Shown piece after piece: positions 6,480-14,379 of a stretch of DNA of 21,340 nucleotides. The stretch is from an uncultured Eubacteriales bacterium. GTDB lineage: Bacteria > Bacillota_I > Bacilli_A > RF39 > UBA660. The first letter of the stretch is position 1; each line of letters opens with the position of its first letter. Position numbers and translations under genes: made by a program. The notes under the pieces are model-generated. The model was not told where the DNA came from, did no database searches, and saw only the letters and a program-made list of their open reading frames with translations. The DNA lies in NCBI GenBank assembly GCA_900313345.1, contig OMQW01000061.1, forward strand, positions 1-21,340. Direction: 5' to 3'.

Positions 6480-8903
6480 ATGTATCCACTTGGAAAACAA
6501 TTTGAAGTAGATTATAGTAAGGCTAGGAATGATAGTAAAGCTTATGTTAAGGGTAATAGATATAGATTTACTGTTATAACTGAAAGAGTTATTAGACTTG
6601 AGTATAGTTTAGATGGTAATTTTGTTGATAGTCCTACACAGATTATATTAAATAGAAATTTTGGACTTCCAGAATTTACTATTAGACAAAATGCTACTTT
6701 TTTAGAAATTACTACTAAATATTTTCGTTTATCTTATATGAAGGAACAACCATTTACTGGATCTAATATTGATCCTATGAAAAATCTTAAAATTACATTA
6801 TTAAATGTTAATGATAAAGATAAAGAAAGAGATTGGTATTATGGTAATCCTGAAGCTAGAAATATGAATGGAAATATAGTTTCAGAAGATTTTAAATTAG
6901 ATAATAAGAATAGTAGAGGTTTATTTTCTTTAGAAGGTTTTGCTTCTTTAGATGATTCTAATAGTATGATTATTGAAAAAGATGGAACTTTATCTAACAG
7001 AGTAGGTAAAAGTATAGATATATATGTGTTTATGTATGGTAATCAGTTTAATCTTGCTTTAAATGATTATTTTAAAATGACTGGCTTTCCTCCTTTACTT
7101 CCTCGTTATGCTTTTGGTAATTGGTGGAGTCGTAATATAAGTTATGATGATAAGAGTTTAGATGAATTATTGAAAACTTTTGATAAAAAGAAAATACCTA
7201 TTAGTGTTTTGATTTTAGATAAAGATTGGCATATAAGAGATTATAATAATAAAACTAATTTAAATACGGGATTTACTTTTAATAATAAATTATTTAGTGA
7301 TCCTAAAAAGATGATAGAAAGTGTTCATAGGAGAAATATAAGATTAGGACTTTCTATTAATCCTAGTGAAGGTTTATATCCTTTTGATAAATTTTATCCT
7401 AAAGCCTGTGAATATTTAGATATAAAAGATAATGCTATTATTAATTTTGATCCTATGAATCCTAAATTAATGGATGTATTCTTTAAAGTTTATTTACATA
7501 CTTTAGAGTCTATGGGATGTGATTTCTTCTTTAGTGATTATATTGGTAATTCTAATATTAATAATTTGTGGGCTATGAATCATTATTTATATTTAGATAG
7601 TGGAAGAGATCCTAGAAAACGTAATTTAATTCTTTCTAGAGGTTCTATTTATGCTCCTCATAGATATCCTGTTTTATATGGATCTTCTGATATTGTTAAT
7701 TGGGATACTTTAAGAAGTGAAGTTTTTAAGTATATTAATGCTTCTAATATGGGTATTGGTTATTTGAGTTTTGATGTTTTTGGTAATCATGGTGGTATTG
7801 AAGAGTCTGAACTTTATATTAGACATGTTGAACTTGGATGTTTTGTTCCTATACTTAGATTCCATGCTGCTAGAGGTAAGTATTATAAGAAAGAACCTTG
7901 GGTATGGGAAGCTAAAACATTTAGTATAGTTGCTGATTATTTGAGACTTAGACATAGATTAATACCTTATATATATACTGAAGCTTATAAATATAGTGAG
8001 GTAGGTACGCCTATTATTCAACCTTTTTATTATAATTATATGTGGTGTTATGATGATCCTCTTTATAAAAATCAATATTATTTTGGTTCTCAATTACTTG
8101 TTTGTCCTATTCTTACAAAAAAAGATAATATTATGAATAGAACAGTTCATAGATTTTATATGCCTGATGGTATATGGTATGATTTCTTTACTGGTAAGAA
8201 GTTTCCTGGAGGAAAAAAATATGTTTCTTTCTTTAGGGAAGAAGATTTCCCTGTATTTGCACATGCTGGTTCTATAATACCTTTATCTAATAAGAGTGAT
8301 AGAAATAATGTAGGACTTGCTACTGATATGGAAATTCAAATATTTCCAGGTGCTAGTAATATGTATACTTTATATGAAGATGATGGTATTACATCTTTAA
8401 ATAAAGAAGGTTATTTCTTAAAGACTTCAATTGATTATAATTATTTGAGAAGTAATTATACTGTTATTATTAGAAGTGTTGAAGGTAAGAGTGGAATTGT
8501 TCCTGATAAACGTAATTATAAACTTGTATTTAGAAATACTAAAGAGGCTGAAAGTGTTAAAGTTATGTTTAATGATACAGAACTTAAACCTGTTTGTATG
8601 GTTGATGGTACTGACTTTATTCTATATATTAATGATGTTCCTACTGTTGGACAACTTACTATCAATTGTAAGGGTAAAGATATAGAAATTGATGCTGTTA
8701 GAATTATTAATGATGATATTGACAGTATTTTAAAAGATTTACAGATTGATACATATTTAAAAGAAGATATTGCTAATATTATATTCTCTGATTTACCTAT
8801 TAATAAAAAGAGAATTGCTGTTAGAAAGTTAAAGAAAAAAGGTCTTACTAAAGAGTATATTAGTTTATTCTTAAAACTTCTTGATTATATTAATGAAGTT
8901 TAG
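6480..8903 (+). CDS. Glycoside hydrolase family 31, alpha-glucosidase-like
   Basis: Predicted cytoplasmic exo-glycosidase acting on alpha-linked sugars (alpha-glucosidase or alpha-xylosidase type). No signal peptide. The N-terminal beta-sandwich covers about 1-205, and the (beta/alpha)8 barrel begins with LPRYAFGNWWSR (208-219). LDKDWH (246-251) is the family's -1 subsite block. Asp353 in FFFSDYIG fits the nucleophile position, and Asp404 in YGSSDIVNWD fits the acid/base. GIGYLSFDVFGNHGG and PILRFHAARG complete the active site. Beta domains follow to about 740. The last 65 or so residues are a helical, lysine-rich extension not typical of the family. Ribosome binding site GGGGCGAT lies just upstream. 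Substrate specificity is not readable from the sequence; an envelope or storage glycan is possible. Confidence 0.88.
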   Translation: MYPLGKQFEVDYSKARNDSKAYVKGNRYRFTVITERVIRLEYSLDGNFVDSPTQIILNRNFGLPEFTIRQNATFLEITTKYFRLSYMKEQPFTGSNIDPMKNLKITLLNVNDKDKERDWYYGNPEARNMNGNIVSEDFKLDNKNSRGLFSLEGFASLDDSNSMIIEKDGTLSNRVGKSIDIYVFMYGNQFNLALNDYFKMTGFPPLLPRYAFGNWWSRNISYDDKSLDELLKTFDKKKIPISVLILDKDWHIRDYNNKTNLNTGFTFNNKLFSDPKKMIESVHRRNIRLGLSINPSEGLYPFDKFYPKACEYLDIKDNAIINFDPMNPKLMDVFFKVYLHTLESMGCDFFFSDYIGNSNINNLWAMNHYLYLDSGRDPRKRNLILSRGSIYAPHRYPVLYGSSDIVNWDTLRSEVFKYINASNMGIGYLSFDVFGNHGGIEESELYIRHVELGCFVPILRFHAARGKYYKKEPWVWEAKTFSIVADYLRLRHRLIPYIYTEAYKYSEVGTPIIQPFYYNYMWCYDDPLYKNQYYFGSQLLVCPILTKKDNIMNRTVHRFYMPDGIWYDFFTGKKFPGGKKYVSFFREEDFPVFAHAGSIIPLSNKSDRNNVGLATDMEIQIFPGASNMYTLYEDDGITSLNKEGYFLKTSIDYNYLRSNYTVIIRSVEGKSGIVPDKRNYKLVFRNTKEAESVKVMFNDTELKPVCMVDGTDFILYINDVPTVGQLTINCKGKDIEIDAVRIINDDIDSILKDLQIDTYLKEDIANIIFSDLPINKKRIAVRKLKKKGLTKEYISLFLKLLDYINEV

Positions 8904-8949
8904 TATACTATTAGTAATTTTAATATTTAAGTAGTAGTAATTAAATGAA

Positions 8950-9110
8950 TGTTGAAGAGAGCTTGTGGTTGGTGTAAACAAGTACAGGATTTTAGTGAAC
9001 TTGACTTGTTAATAATATTAGGTATGGGAGCCTTAATCCTATTTGAGTGCACATTGTGAATTAAGGTGGTACCGCGATTAAATCGTCCTTATGTTAAGGG
9101 CGATTTTTAT
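8950..9110 (+). promoter_or_regulatory. T-box leader RNA (leucine)
   Basis: tRNA-sensing leader that reads uncharged tRNA-Leu and switches between terminator and antiterminator. The 14-base T-box AAGGTGGTACCGCG (9063-9076) is perfect. Its TGGT pairs with an ACCA tRNA end, matching the A discriminator of tRNA-Leu. Stem I landmarks are GAAGAGAGC (8954-8962) and GGTTGGTGTAAAC (8967-8979). The likely specifier codon is CTT (9000-9002) in GTGAACTTGAC, although nearby TTG or TTA are also Leu codons. The leader fills most of the 219-base gap after the GH31 gene and controls the membrane protein plus leuS. Confidence 0.95.
9080..9109 (+). terminator. Regulated terminator of the T-box leader
   Basis: The stem AAATCGTCCTTA (9080-9091), loop TGT, TAAGGGCGATTT (9095-9106) has 12 pairs with one G-U and runs into a T tract. 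It is mutually exclusive with the T-box antiterminator just upstream. Confidence 0.9.
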
Positions 9111-9122
9111 ATTGGAGGAGAA

Positions 9123-9479
9123 ATGTTAAAAGAATTATTAGTTTTTGTAATTATTTATTTAGTTGTATTTTTAATATATTATTATTTTATTGCTAAAAAA
9201 TATATTAAAAAGAGAAAGAAAGAGTTAGTAGAAATTATTTTGCTGCATGATTTATATAGTGTTGATGTTTCTAAATATAGTAAAAAGAAATTAATAATTA
9301 TGTGTTCATTAATCTCTTCACTTATTATTAGTTTGCTAGTATTCTTTATAGGATATATAAAGAGTGGAATATATCAAATGATTTTATTATTAATTTTGAT
9401 TATTCCAAGTATACTACTTATTTATTATTTATTTAGTAGAATTTTAATTAAAATAAAGGAGAATGTTAAAGATGAGTAA
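9123..9479 (+). CDS. Small three-helix membrane protein under T-box control
   Basis: Hypothetical 118-residue integral membrane protein of unknown function. Predicted helices are about 3-23, 58-80 and 84-105. A strongly basic loop follows the first helix (KKYIKKRKKE), then a short soluble stretch LHDLYSVDVSKYSKKK. This layout resembles small conserved membrane proteins of Bacilli and Clostridia with a YxxD-K pattern after helix 1, but I cannot name a family. The start is the ATG at 9123, with GGAGGAG just before it. The same frame opens further upstream at 9066, but that lies inside the T-box element and the terminator stem. The gene lies between the leader and leuS and overlaps leuS by 8 bases, so it shares the leucine-starvation response and is probably translationally coupled. 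Confidence 0.8.
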   Translation: MLKELLVFVIIYLVVFLIYYYFIAKKYIKKRKKELVEIILLHDLYSVDVSKYSKKKLIIMCSLISSLIISLLVFFIGYIKSGIYQMILLLILIIPSILLIYYLFSRILIKIKENVKDE

Positions 9480-11892
9480 TTATAGTGATATAGAAAAGAA
9501 ATGGCAAAATTATTGGGATAAAAATAAGAGCTTTGCTGCTAAAGATTTTGAAAAAGATAAAAAACATTATTATATATTAGTTGAATTTCCTTATCCTAGT
9601 GGTGCTGGACTTCATGTTGGGCATGTAAGAAGTTATACTTCACAAGATGTTAGAGCGAGAATGATGAGAATGCAGGGATATAATGTTTTATTTCCTATGG
9701 GATTTGATGCTTTTGGTGCTCCTGCAGAACAATATGCTATAAAGATGCATATGCATCCTAGAGATGTTGTTAAACAAAATATAGAAACATTTAAAAATCA
9801 AATGAAGTCTATTGGATTTAGTTTTGATTGGGATAGAAGTTTTTCTACAACTGATCCTGAATATTATAAATGGACTCAATGGCAATTTATAGAGTTTTTT
9901 AAGTATGGAATGGCTTATAAAGATACTACTAAAGTTAATTGGTGTCCTAAGTGTAAGATGGTTCTTTCTAATGAAGATGCTCAAGGTGGAGTTTGTGAAA
10001 GATGTGGAACTGTTGTTGAACAAAAAGAAAAGAGTCAATGGATGCTTAGGATGGCTAGTTATGCTGATTCGCTCCTTGATGGACTTAATGAGACTAACTT
10101 TCAAGATAGAGTTAAGCTTGGACAAATAAACTGGATTGGTAAGAGTAGTGGGGTAGAACTTGATGTTAACATTAAAGATGGTGGAAAGTTCTCTATATTT
10201 ACTACTTGTATTGAAACTGTATTTGGTATTACATTTTTTGTAATAGCTCCTGATGGTAAATTAATACAAGAATTAATGCCTAGGGTTGAAAATAAAGAAG
10301 AAGTTATGGAATATATTAAAGCTACTAGTTTAAAGAGTGCTATGGATAGAACAGAGCTTAATAAAGATAAAACTGGAGTTTTAGTTAAGGGTGTTAAAGC
10401 AATTAATCCGATAACAGGTGAGGAAGTTCCTATTTATTTAGGTGACTTTGTACTTGGTGACTATGGAACTGGTGCTGTTATGGCTGTTCCTACTCATGAT
10501 CAAAGAGATTATGAGTATGCTAAAGTTCATAATATTCCTATGGTTCAAGTTATTGAAGGTGATTCTTGCAATTTAGATAATAAAGCTTATGTTAAAGAAG
10601 AATATTTAGAAGAGGATGCTCATTTAATTAATTCAGGTGAATTTAGTGGATTATCTATTAAAGAAGCTAAAGAAGCAATTACAAAATATTTAGAAGATAA
10701 GGGTATTGCAAGAAGAGTTGACAATTTTAAGATGAGAGATTGGGTATTTGGTCGTCAAAGATTTTGGGGTGAACCAATACCTATGATAAACTGTCCTGAG
10801 TGTGGTTGGGTACCTGTTCCAGAAGAGGATTTACCAGTAGTACTTCCTGATGTTACTGAATATGAACCAACTGATAATGGTGAAAGTCCTCTTGCTAAAA
10901 TTGAAAGCTTTGTAAATTGTAAGTGTCCTAAGTGCGGACATGATGCTAAAAGAGAAACTGATACTATGCCTCAATGGGCTGGTTCTTCTTGGTATTTCTT
11001 AAGATATATGGATCCTCATAATGATAAAGAATTCGCATCAATTGATAATATGAAATACTGGAATCAAGTAGATTATTATGATGGTGGTAATGAACATACT
11101 GCAAGACATTTACTTTATGCTAGATTCTGGGTTCAATTTTTATATAATATTGGAGTTGTTCCTAAGAAAGAAATGATTTGGACAAGAGTTAATCATGGTA
11201 TGATTTTAGGTCCAGATGGTGAAAAGATGAGTAAGAGTAAGGGCAATGTTATTAATCCTGATGATATAGTTAGAGATTATGGTGCTGATACTCTTAGACT
11301 TTATGAGATGTTTATGGGAGATTATCAACAAGATGCTCCTTGGAATACTGATGCTCTTAGAGGATGTTATAAATTTATTGGTAGAGTTGAAAGACTTGGA
11401 AATAAACTTGATTTAAATAAAGAAGGTTATACTAATGTTAGTTTAGTTCATAAGACTATTAAGAAAGTTACTAACGATAATAATAATCTTAAATTTAATA
11501 CTGCTATTTCTCAATTAATGATTATGCTTAATGAGTATGAAAAATTTGATAGTATTTCTAAGGATGATTATAGGGTATTATTATTACTTCTTAATCCTGA
11601 TGCTCCACATATTACTGAAGAGCTAAATGAAAAATATAATTTAGGAGAACCTATTTGTGAAAGTAAGTGGCCTGAATATGATGATGCTTTAACTATCGAT
11701 AATAAAGTTAAAATTGCTGTTCAAGTTAATGGTAAGGTACGCGCAACTATTAATATATCAGTAGATTCAGATGAAGAAGAAGTGTTTAATAAAGCTTTTA
11801 GTGAAAAAAATGTTATTAAATTTACTGAGGGATTAGAAATTGTTAAAAAGATCTATGTTAAAGGCAAGATAGTTAATATCGTTGTTAAATAA
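9472..11892 (+). CDS. leuS: Leucyl-tRNA synthetase
   Basis: Class I aminoacyl-tRNA synthetase charging tRNA-Leu, 806 residues, full length. Catalytic motifs are HVGH (48-51, the HIGH box) and KMSKS (585-589). Zinc-type clusters are CPKC...CERC and, later, CPECGW and CKCPKCG. The CP1 editing domain carries TTCIET (244-249) where the textbook sequence is TTRPDT, yet keeps the final Thr and Asp346 in HDQRDY, the residue that binds the misacylated amino group. Editing is therefore probably active. The start is the ATG at 9472, 10 bases after GGAG; the in-frame ATG at 9463 is only one base from that site. The T-box leader upstream fits. A short hairpin follows the stop. Confidence 0.98.
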   Translation: MSNYSDIEKKWQNYWDKNKSFAAKDFEKDKKHYYILVEFPYPSGAGLHVGHVRSYTSQDVRARMMRMQGYNVLFPMGFDAFGAPAEQYAIKMHMHPRDVVKQNIETFKNQMKSIGFSFDWDRSFSTTDPEYYKWTQWQFIEFFKYGMAYKDTTKVNWCPKCKMVLSNEDAQGGVCERCGTVVEQKEKSQWMLRMASYADSLLDGLNETNFQDRVKLGQINWIGKSSGVELDVNIKDGGKFSIFTTCIETVFGITFFVIAPDGKLIQELMPRVENKEEVMEYIKATSLKSAMDRTELNKDKTGVLVKGVKAINPITGEEVPIYLGDFVLGDYGTGAVMAVPTHDQRDYEYAKVHNIPMVQVIEGDSCNLDNKAYVKEEYLEEDAHLINSGEFSGLSIKEAKEAITKYLEDKGIARRVDNFKMRDWVFGRQRFWGEPIPMINCPECGWVPVPEEDLPVVLPDVTEYEPTDNGESPLAKIESFVNCKCPKCGHDAKRETDTMPQWAGSSWYFLRYMDPHNDKEFASIDNMKYWNQVDYYDGGNEHTARHLLYARFWVQFLYNIGVVPKKEMIWTRVNHGMILGPDGEKMSKSKGNVINPDDIVRDYGADTLRLYEMFMGDYQQDAPWNTDALRGCYKFIGRVERLGNKLDLNKEGYTNVSLVHKTIKKVTNDNNNLKFNTAISQLMIMLNEYEKFDSISKDDYRVLLLLLNPDAPHITEELNEKYNLGEPICESKWPEYDDALTIDNKVKIAVQVNGKVRATINISVDSDEEEVFNKAFSEKNVIKFTEGLEIVKKIYVKGKIVNIVVK

Positions 11893-11910
11893 AGACTTAG
11901 GTCTTTTTTT
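11891..11910 (+). terminator. Short rho-independent terminator after leuS
   Basis: AAAGAC - TTAG - GTCTTT followed by T residues to 11910. The stem is only 6 pairs, so termination may be partial and some read-through into the Cse60-like gene is possible. Confidence 0.6.
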
Positions 11911-11956
11911 GACAATTATTTTATATTTTGTTTGTTAATATTTTATTGGTGATTAG

Positions 11957-12136
11957 ATGAAAGTTAAAATATTTGATTATGAAGATGAGAAAGATTTAGA
12001 AACTGATATTAATATATTTTTAAGTAGTAAGGATATGGATATTATTGATATTAAATATCAAGTTTCTAGTAGTATTTATGGTGATGAACAAATTTTTTGT
12101 TTTAGTGCTATGATTGTTTATAGTAGTAAATTATGA
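11957..12136 (+). CDS. Cse60-family small sporulation protein
   Basis: A 59-residue protein: MKVKIFDYEDEKDLETDI opens it, followed by a short helix-like stretch, IIDIKYQVSSS and IFCFSAMIVYSSKL at the end. This order (MKVK-FD-E-EKDLE, then IDIKY, then FSAMI(V/I)Y) matches the Cse60 family (DUF2758), whose B. subtilis member is expressed in the forespore under sigma E/F-type control; the exact biochemical role is unknown. GGTGAT stands just before the ATG. It ends with TGA, evidence that TGA is a true stop here. It follows leuS and its stop overlaps the extended -10 element of the next gene. TTGACA at 11909-11914 overlaps the terminator T-run but has no -10 at proper spacing. Confidence 0.8.
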   Translation: MKVKIFDYEDEKDLETDINIFLSSKDMDIIDIKYQVSSSIYGDEQIFCFSAMIVYSSKL

Positions 12137-12142
12137 TATAAT
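12114..12142 (+). promoter_or_regulatory. Promoter of the MurJ-like operon
   Basis: TTGTTT (12114-12119), 17 bases, TATAAT (12137-12142), with TGA before the -10 making it extended. It lies in the last codons of the Cse60-like gene and includes its stop. Transcription would start near 12149. Confidence 0.6.
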
Positions 12143-12168
12143 ATTTTTCATGATTGGAAGTTTTTAAT

Positions 12169-13818
12169 ATGAAGAAAAAAGATAAAGTAATGAAAAAAAG
12201 TAACTTTATGCAAGGAGCTTTTGTTGCTACTCTTGGTATTGTTATTACAAAGATTTTAGGCGTGTTATATGTAATACCTTTTTTTGCAATTATTGGTGAA
12301 AAAGGTGGAGCGTTATATGGATATGCTTATACATTTTATTTAATATTTATGGCTATATCTACGGCTGGTATTCCTCTTGCTATTAGTAAGTTAACTAGTG
12401 AATATCAAACACTTGGATATTATGATGCTAAACAAAGGGCTTTTAAAATAGGTAAAACTATTGCAATTACACTTGGAGCTTTATGCTTTATGGCATTATT
12501 TATACTAGCTCCTTATTTAGCTAAATCTATTTTAGGTAACTTAAAGGGTGGAAATACTATAAGTGATGTAATATTTGTACTTAGAGTTATTTCTACTGCT
12601 ATTATTATAGTTCCCGTTTTAAGTGTTTATAGAGGATTTTTTGAAGGACATAAGTATATTACACCAACTGCCATATCACAAGTTCTTGAACAAGTAGTTA
12701 GAGTACTTGTTATAGTACTTGGTTCTTTTATGGCTCTTAGAGTATTTAATTTATCATTAACTACTGCGGTTGGAGTTGCAGTATTTGCTGCTACTGTTGG
12801 TTCACTTGCTTCATATGTATATTTAATATCTAAGAAATTTAAAAATAATAAATTGTTTAATGAAAAAGAAGAGAATGTTAAAGAACCATTTATATCTACT
12901 AAAGAAATTCTTACTAAGATTGTTATTTATGCATTTCCATTAATAATGATTGATATTTTTAAATCTTTATATAGTTTAATTGATACAGTTACTGTCGTTA
13001 AAACACTAGGACCTATTTATGGTACTAAGAGTGCAGAAAGTATTATGAGTATATTATCAACTTGGGCTGCTAAATTTAATATGATTATTATTTCTATTAG
13101 TACTGGTTTAATAGTTAGTTTAACTCCTAATTTAACTTCTAGCTTAGTATTAAATGATATGGATGATATTAGAAAAAAGATTAATCAAAGTTTACAAATT
13201 CTTGCAATTTTAGTTATTCCTATGACTTTTGGCTTATCTTTTCTTGCTAAACCTGTTTATACTTTATTTTATGGACCTAGTAAATTTGGATCTTCAGTAT
13301 TTAAAGTATATATATTTGTTGCTTTAGTTACTGCATTTTATACTACTATGGTTACAATTGTACAAGTACTTAAAGATTATAAAACGGTTTTTATTAGTTT
13401 AATTAGTGGTGTTATTATAAAGGCTGTTACTAATGTTTTATTTATGAATGGATTAAATAATTTAGGTCTTCCTGCTTATTATGGATCTGTTCTTGCAACT
13501 ATGCTTGGTTATTTTGTTTCATTTGTTATTTGCTTATTAGCGCTAAAGAAAAGATTTGATATTAAATATACAGACACTTTTATTGAGACAATAAAGATAT
13601 TTGTTGGCGTTATTATTATGATATTAGGTTTAAGTATATTAAGTTTAATTGTTCATCTTTCTAGTAGTATGAGAATTGTTAATTTACCAATTATTATATT
13701 ATATACTTTAGTTGGTGCATTTATATACTTTATTGTTATGTATATGAGTGGTACAATAAATCATGTATTTGGTGATAAAATATTAAAAAGTATTAAAAAG
13801 AAATTAAAAATTAAATAG
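12169..13818 (+). CDS. murJ: MurJ/YtgP-like lipid II flippase, MOP superfamily
   Basis: Polytopic membrane transporter of the MVF/polysaccharide-export branch, predicted to flip lipid II or a related lipid-linked precursor across the membrane for wall synthesis. The 549-residue chain has about 14 hydrophobic helices. The N-terminal blocks ITKILGVLYVIPF, GEKGGALYGYAY and TAGIPLAISKL closely follow B. subtilis YtgP (its MurJ). SpoVB, the sporulation relative, is the alternative, and a Cse60-like gene lies immediately upstream. The ATG at 12169 is preferred, with GGAAG 8 bases upstream; an in-frame TTG at 12154 would add five residues but lacks a site. The operon continues with an unknown membrane protein and a glycosyltransferase, consistent with an envelope role. 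Confidence 0.88.
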   Translation: MKKKDKVMKKSNFMQGAFVATLGIVITKILGVLYVIPFFAIIGEKGGALYGYAYTFYLIFMAISTAGIPLAISKLTSEYQTLGYYDAKQRAFKIGKTIAITLGALCFMALFILAPYLAKSILGNLKGGNTISDVIFVLRVISTAIIIVPVLSVYRGFFEGHKYITPTAISQVLEQVVRVLVIVLGSFMALRVFNLSLTTAVGVAVFAATVGSLASYVYLISKKFKNNKLFNEKEENVKEPFISTKEILTKIVIYAFPLIMIDIFKSLYSLIDTVTVVKTLGPIYGTKSAESIMSILSTWAAKFNMIIISISTGLIVSLTPNLTSSLVLNDMDDIRKKINQSLQILAILVIPMTFGLSFLAKPVYTLFYGPSKFGSSVFKVYIFVALVTAFYTTMVTIVQVLKDYKTVFISLISGVIIKAVTNVLFMNGLNNLGLPAYYGSVLATMLGYFVSFVICLLALKKRFDIKYTDTFIETIKIFVGVIIMILGLSILSLIVHLSSSMRIVNLPIIILYTLVGAFIYFIVMYMSGTINHVFGDKILKSIKKKLKIK

Positions 13819-13837
13819 TAATATTTCAGGAGGGTTT

Positions 13838-14377
13838 ATGAAAAAAAATACTATTAAAAATTTAAAAATTTTTATTCCAACATTTATAATTTCGGAAGCA
13901 GCATTTAGTTTAGTAATGAGTGCAAATCCATTTAAAAGTGAGTTAACTACTGGTTATAAGACTGAAATTACTGATGTTAATTATGAGTTTTACGATGATA
14001 CAGCTGTGGAAAACAGTTATACTTTATTAGAAAATAAAAATGATAATGAATCTTATTTAGAATATGATGATAAAAAAATTGATTTATCTATGTATAATAC
14101 TAAAGATTTAAAAAAATTAGCAAAAGTTGTTAAAGAGGGTAATTTTGATGTTATGTATAATAATTATCCTATATTTAGAGATGAAATTGATAATGGTCTT
14201 TGTGATAAAATGCATTTAAGATATGTTAGTAATGTTGATACAAGTAGTAGTCATATTGTTCCTACAAAAGATACTTATAAAAATTTACTTGTTTTATTTG
14301 CAGCATTTAGTAGTGGTTTAATGTTTACTACAATTTTAAATAATAATAGTGATGATAATAAGAAATTAGTGAGGTAA
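13838..14377 (+). CDS. Unknown bitopic membrane protein between murJ and a glycosyltransferase
   Basis: Unrecognised 179-residue protein. A hydrophobic segment at about 10-28 (IFIPTFIISEAAFSLVM, signal-anchor-like) and another at about 147-167 flank a soluble domain of roughly 115 residues rich in Asp, Tyr and Asn. The domain includes NYEFYDDTAV and a basic, helix-like KDLKKLAKVVKEG. A short polar tail (NNNSDDNKKLVR) ends it. The ribosome binding site AGGAGGG is the strongest in this operon, 4 bases before the ATG. The gene starts 20 bases after murJ and its stop is 2 bases before the next start, so the three genes are almost certainly one transcript. Topology with the soluble domain outside fits the basic N-terminus, but is inferred. 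No family comes to mind. Confidence 0.75.
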   Translation: MKKNTIKNLKIFIPTFIISEAAFSLVMSANPFKSELTTGYKTEITDVNYEFYDDTAVENSYTLLENKNDNESYLEYDDKKIDLSMYNTKDLKKLAKVVKEGNFDVMYNNYPIFRDEIDNGLCDKMHLRYVSNVDTSSSHIVPTKDTYKNLLVLFAAFSSGLMFTTILNNNSDDNKKLVR

Positions 14378-14379
14378 TT

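Noticed and set aside
7710..8685. Two open frames (7710-7955 minus, 8476-8685 plus) within the GH31 gene
   Set aside because: Both are out-of-frame shadows of a complete, motif-supported gene.
9066..9122. Upstream extension of the T-box-controlled membrane protein
   Set aside because: It would translate the T-box and terminator stem; the ATG at 9123 has a strong GGAGGAG.
9688..10129. Open frames on both strands (9688-10125 minus, 9905-10129 plus) inside leuS
   Set aside because: Shadows of leuS without ribosome sites.
11957..12136. Possible Mycoplasma-type genetic code (TGA as Trp), considered because of the AT-richness
   Set aside because: No long gene has an in-frame TGA, tryptophans are coded by TGG, and TGA ends the Cse60-like gene at the length and position expected for the family.
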